Assembly (NCBI GenBank): GCA_965238045.1
Contig: CBDEGU010000005.1
Coordinates: forward strand, 1 to 64,000
Direction of reading: 5' to 3'
Source of the DNA: CBDEGU01 sp965238045
GTDB lineage: Bacteria; Acidobacteriota; Terriglobia; Bryobacterales; UBA6623
DNA: 64,000 nt
Within the stretch, counting starts at the first letter, position 1. Every line of letters begins with the position of its first letter. Under the pieces are notes generated by a model that saw nothing but the letters and a program-made list of their open reading frames with translations, did no database searches and was not told where the DNA came from. Shown here in pieces: positions 63,509 through 64,000 of the stretch. The position numbers were made by a program, and so were the translations under genes.

Positions 63509-64000
63509 TCATCGACACGAACGTATATCTTTCACGCTGGCCCTTTCGCCGCCTGCATGGCGACGAGCCCGAGCAACTCGTCGCCAAGCTGATCGAGAAC
63601 AACGTCAGCCAGGCCTGGGCCGGCTCCTTCGACGCCATCCTGCACGAAGATCTAAGCGCCGCCAATGCCCGCCTCGCCGCCGATTGCCGCGCCTACGGCA
63701 AAGGTCTGCTGCTGCCCTTCGGCTCGGTGAACCCGGCGCTTCCCGACTGGCAAGAAGATTTTCGCCGCTGCCACGAGAACCACAAGATGCGGGGCATTCG
63801 TCTGCATCCGAACTACCATGGCTATACGCTCGATAATCCGCGCTTCGGCGAGTTGGCCGCACTGGCGGCCCGGACGGGAATGGTCGTTCAGGTGGTCCTG
63901 AGCATGGAAGACGAGCGCACCCAGCACCCGCTCGTCCGAGGTCGATACCGGCCCCCTGCTCAGGGTCGTGAGAAGAACGCCCGGCCTTCGTCTCGTCATT
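63505..64000 (+). CDS. Second amidohydrolase, cut by the window edge and probably frameshifted
   Basis: Starts at a GTG overlapping the previous stop (GTGA). It reads MIIDTNVYLSRWPFRRLHGD, then IRLHPNYHGYTLDN and GMVVQVVLSMEDERTQHPLV, typical of family 2. Just after (about 63938-63945) the sensible reading moves one frame: EVDTGPLLRVVRRTPGLRLV continues to the edge. One extra base in GTCCGAG would explain it. The C-terminal part lies outside the window. Confidence 0.65.
   Translation, partial: MIIDTNVYLSRWPFRRLHGDEPEQLVAKLIENNVSQAWAGSFDAILHEDLSAANARLAADCRAYGKGLLLPFGSVNPALPDWQEDFRRCHENHKMRGIRLHPNYHGYTLDNPRFGELAALAARTGMVVQVVLSMEDERTQHPLVRGRYRPPAQGREKNARPSSRH

Overview
The window looks like chromosome of a GC-rich soil-type bacterium, most likely an acidobacterium of the Solibacter/Bryobacter kind. 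This is an inference from gene content: five fragments of a paralogous Ser/Thr-kinase-TolB gene family, CehA/McbA hydrolases, an ImuA-ImuB-DnaE2 cassette and many insertion sequences. No rRNA or tRNA gene was seen, so taxonomy cannot be fixed.

Layout. 1-5.1 kb: SOS mutagenesis cassette imuA-imuB-dnaE2 (minus strand, dnaE2 cut by the window edge, imuB with an in-frame TGA). 5.9-22.4 kb: a mobile-element-rich accessory region with two near-identical 2.5-kb IS91-type units. Each is followed by the promoter and 5' stub of a kinase gene, then cargo genes (sialidase-like protein, polysaccharide deacetylase, lipid desaturase; or CehA/McbA hydrolase and copper amine oxidase), then a decayed kinase 3' end. 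An IS1595 and an IS256 element also lie here. 23.0-33.3 kb: a type I restriction-modification locus (AlbA_2 protein, hsdM, hsdS, membrane protein, hsdR, GIY-like protein, YgjP-like peptidase) in which AlbA_2, hsdM, hsdS and hsdR are all broken. 33.4-38.8 kb, minus strand: a compact island of integrase, coupled hypothetical protein, AlpA-like regulator, CHC2-type primase, D5/SF3 helicase, an iteron-like inverted repeat around an AT-rich core, a small ORF and a decayed P27-type small terminase. This order resembles a phage-inducible chromosomal island (phage satellite).

39.0-64 kb is mostly core metabolism: heptose biosynthesis genes (gmhA, hldA-like) with a coupled conserved gene; a fused EutB-EutC ethanolamine ammonia-lyase with a twin-arginine leader; the ilvB-ilvN-ilvC-cimA branched-chain amino acid operon, preceded by a leader peptide and transcription attenuator; a surface-polymer group (TylF-type methyltransferase, asparagine synthetase, two multi-pass membrane proteins); a response regulator split by an IS630 element; and a run of secreted or hydrolytic enzymes (CehA/McbA, CocE-type lipoprotein, two amidohydrolases) running off the right edge.

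Many genes carry one-base frameshifts or single nonsense codons. Several frameshifts sit in homopolymer runs, so some may be sequencing errors. The IS insertions with clean target duplications and the truncated kinase fragments cannot be explained that way.
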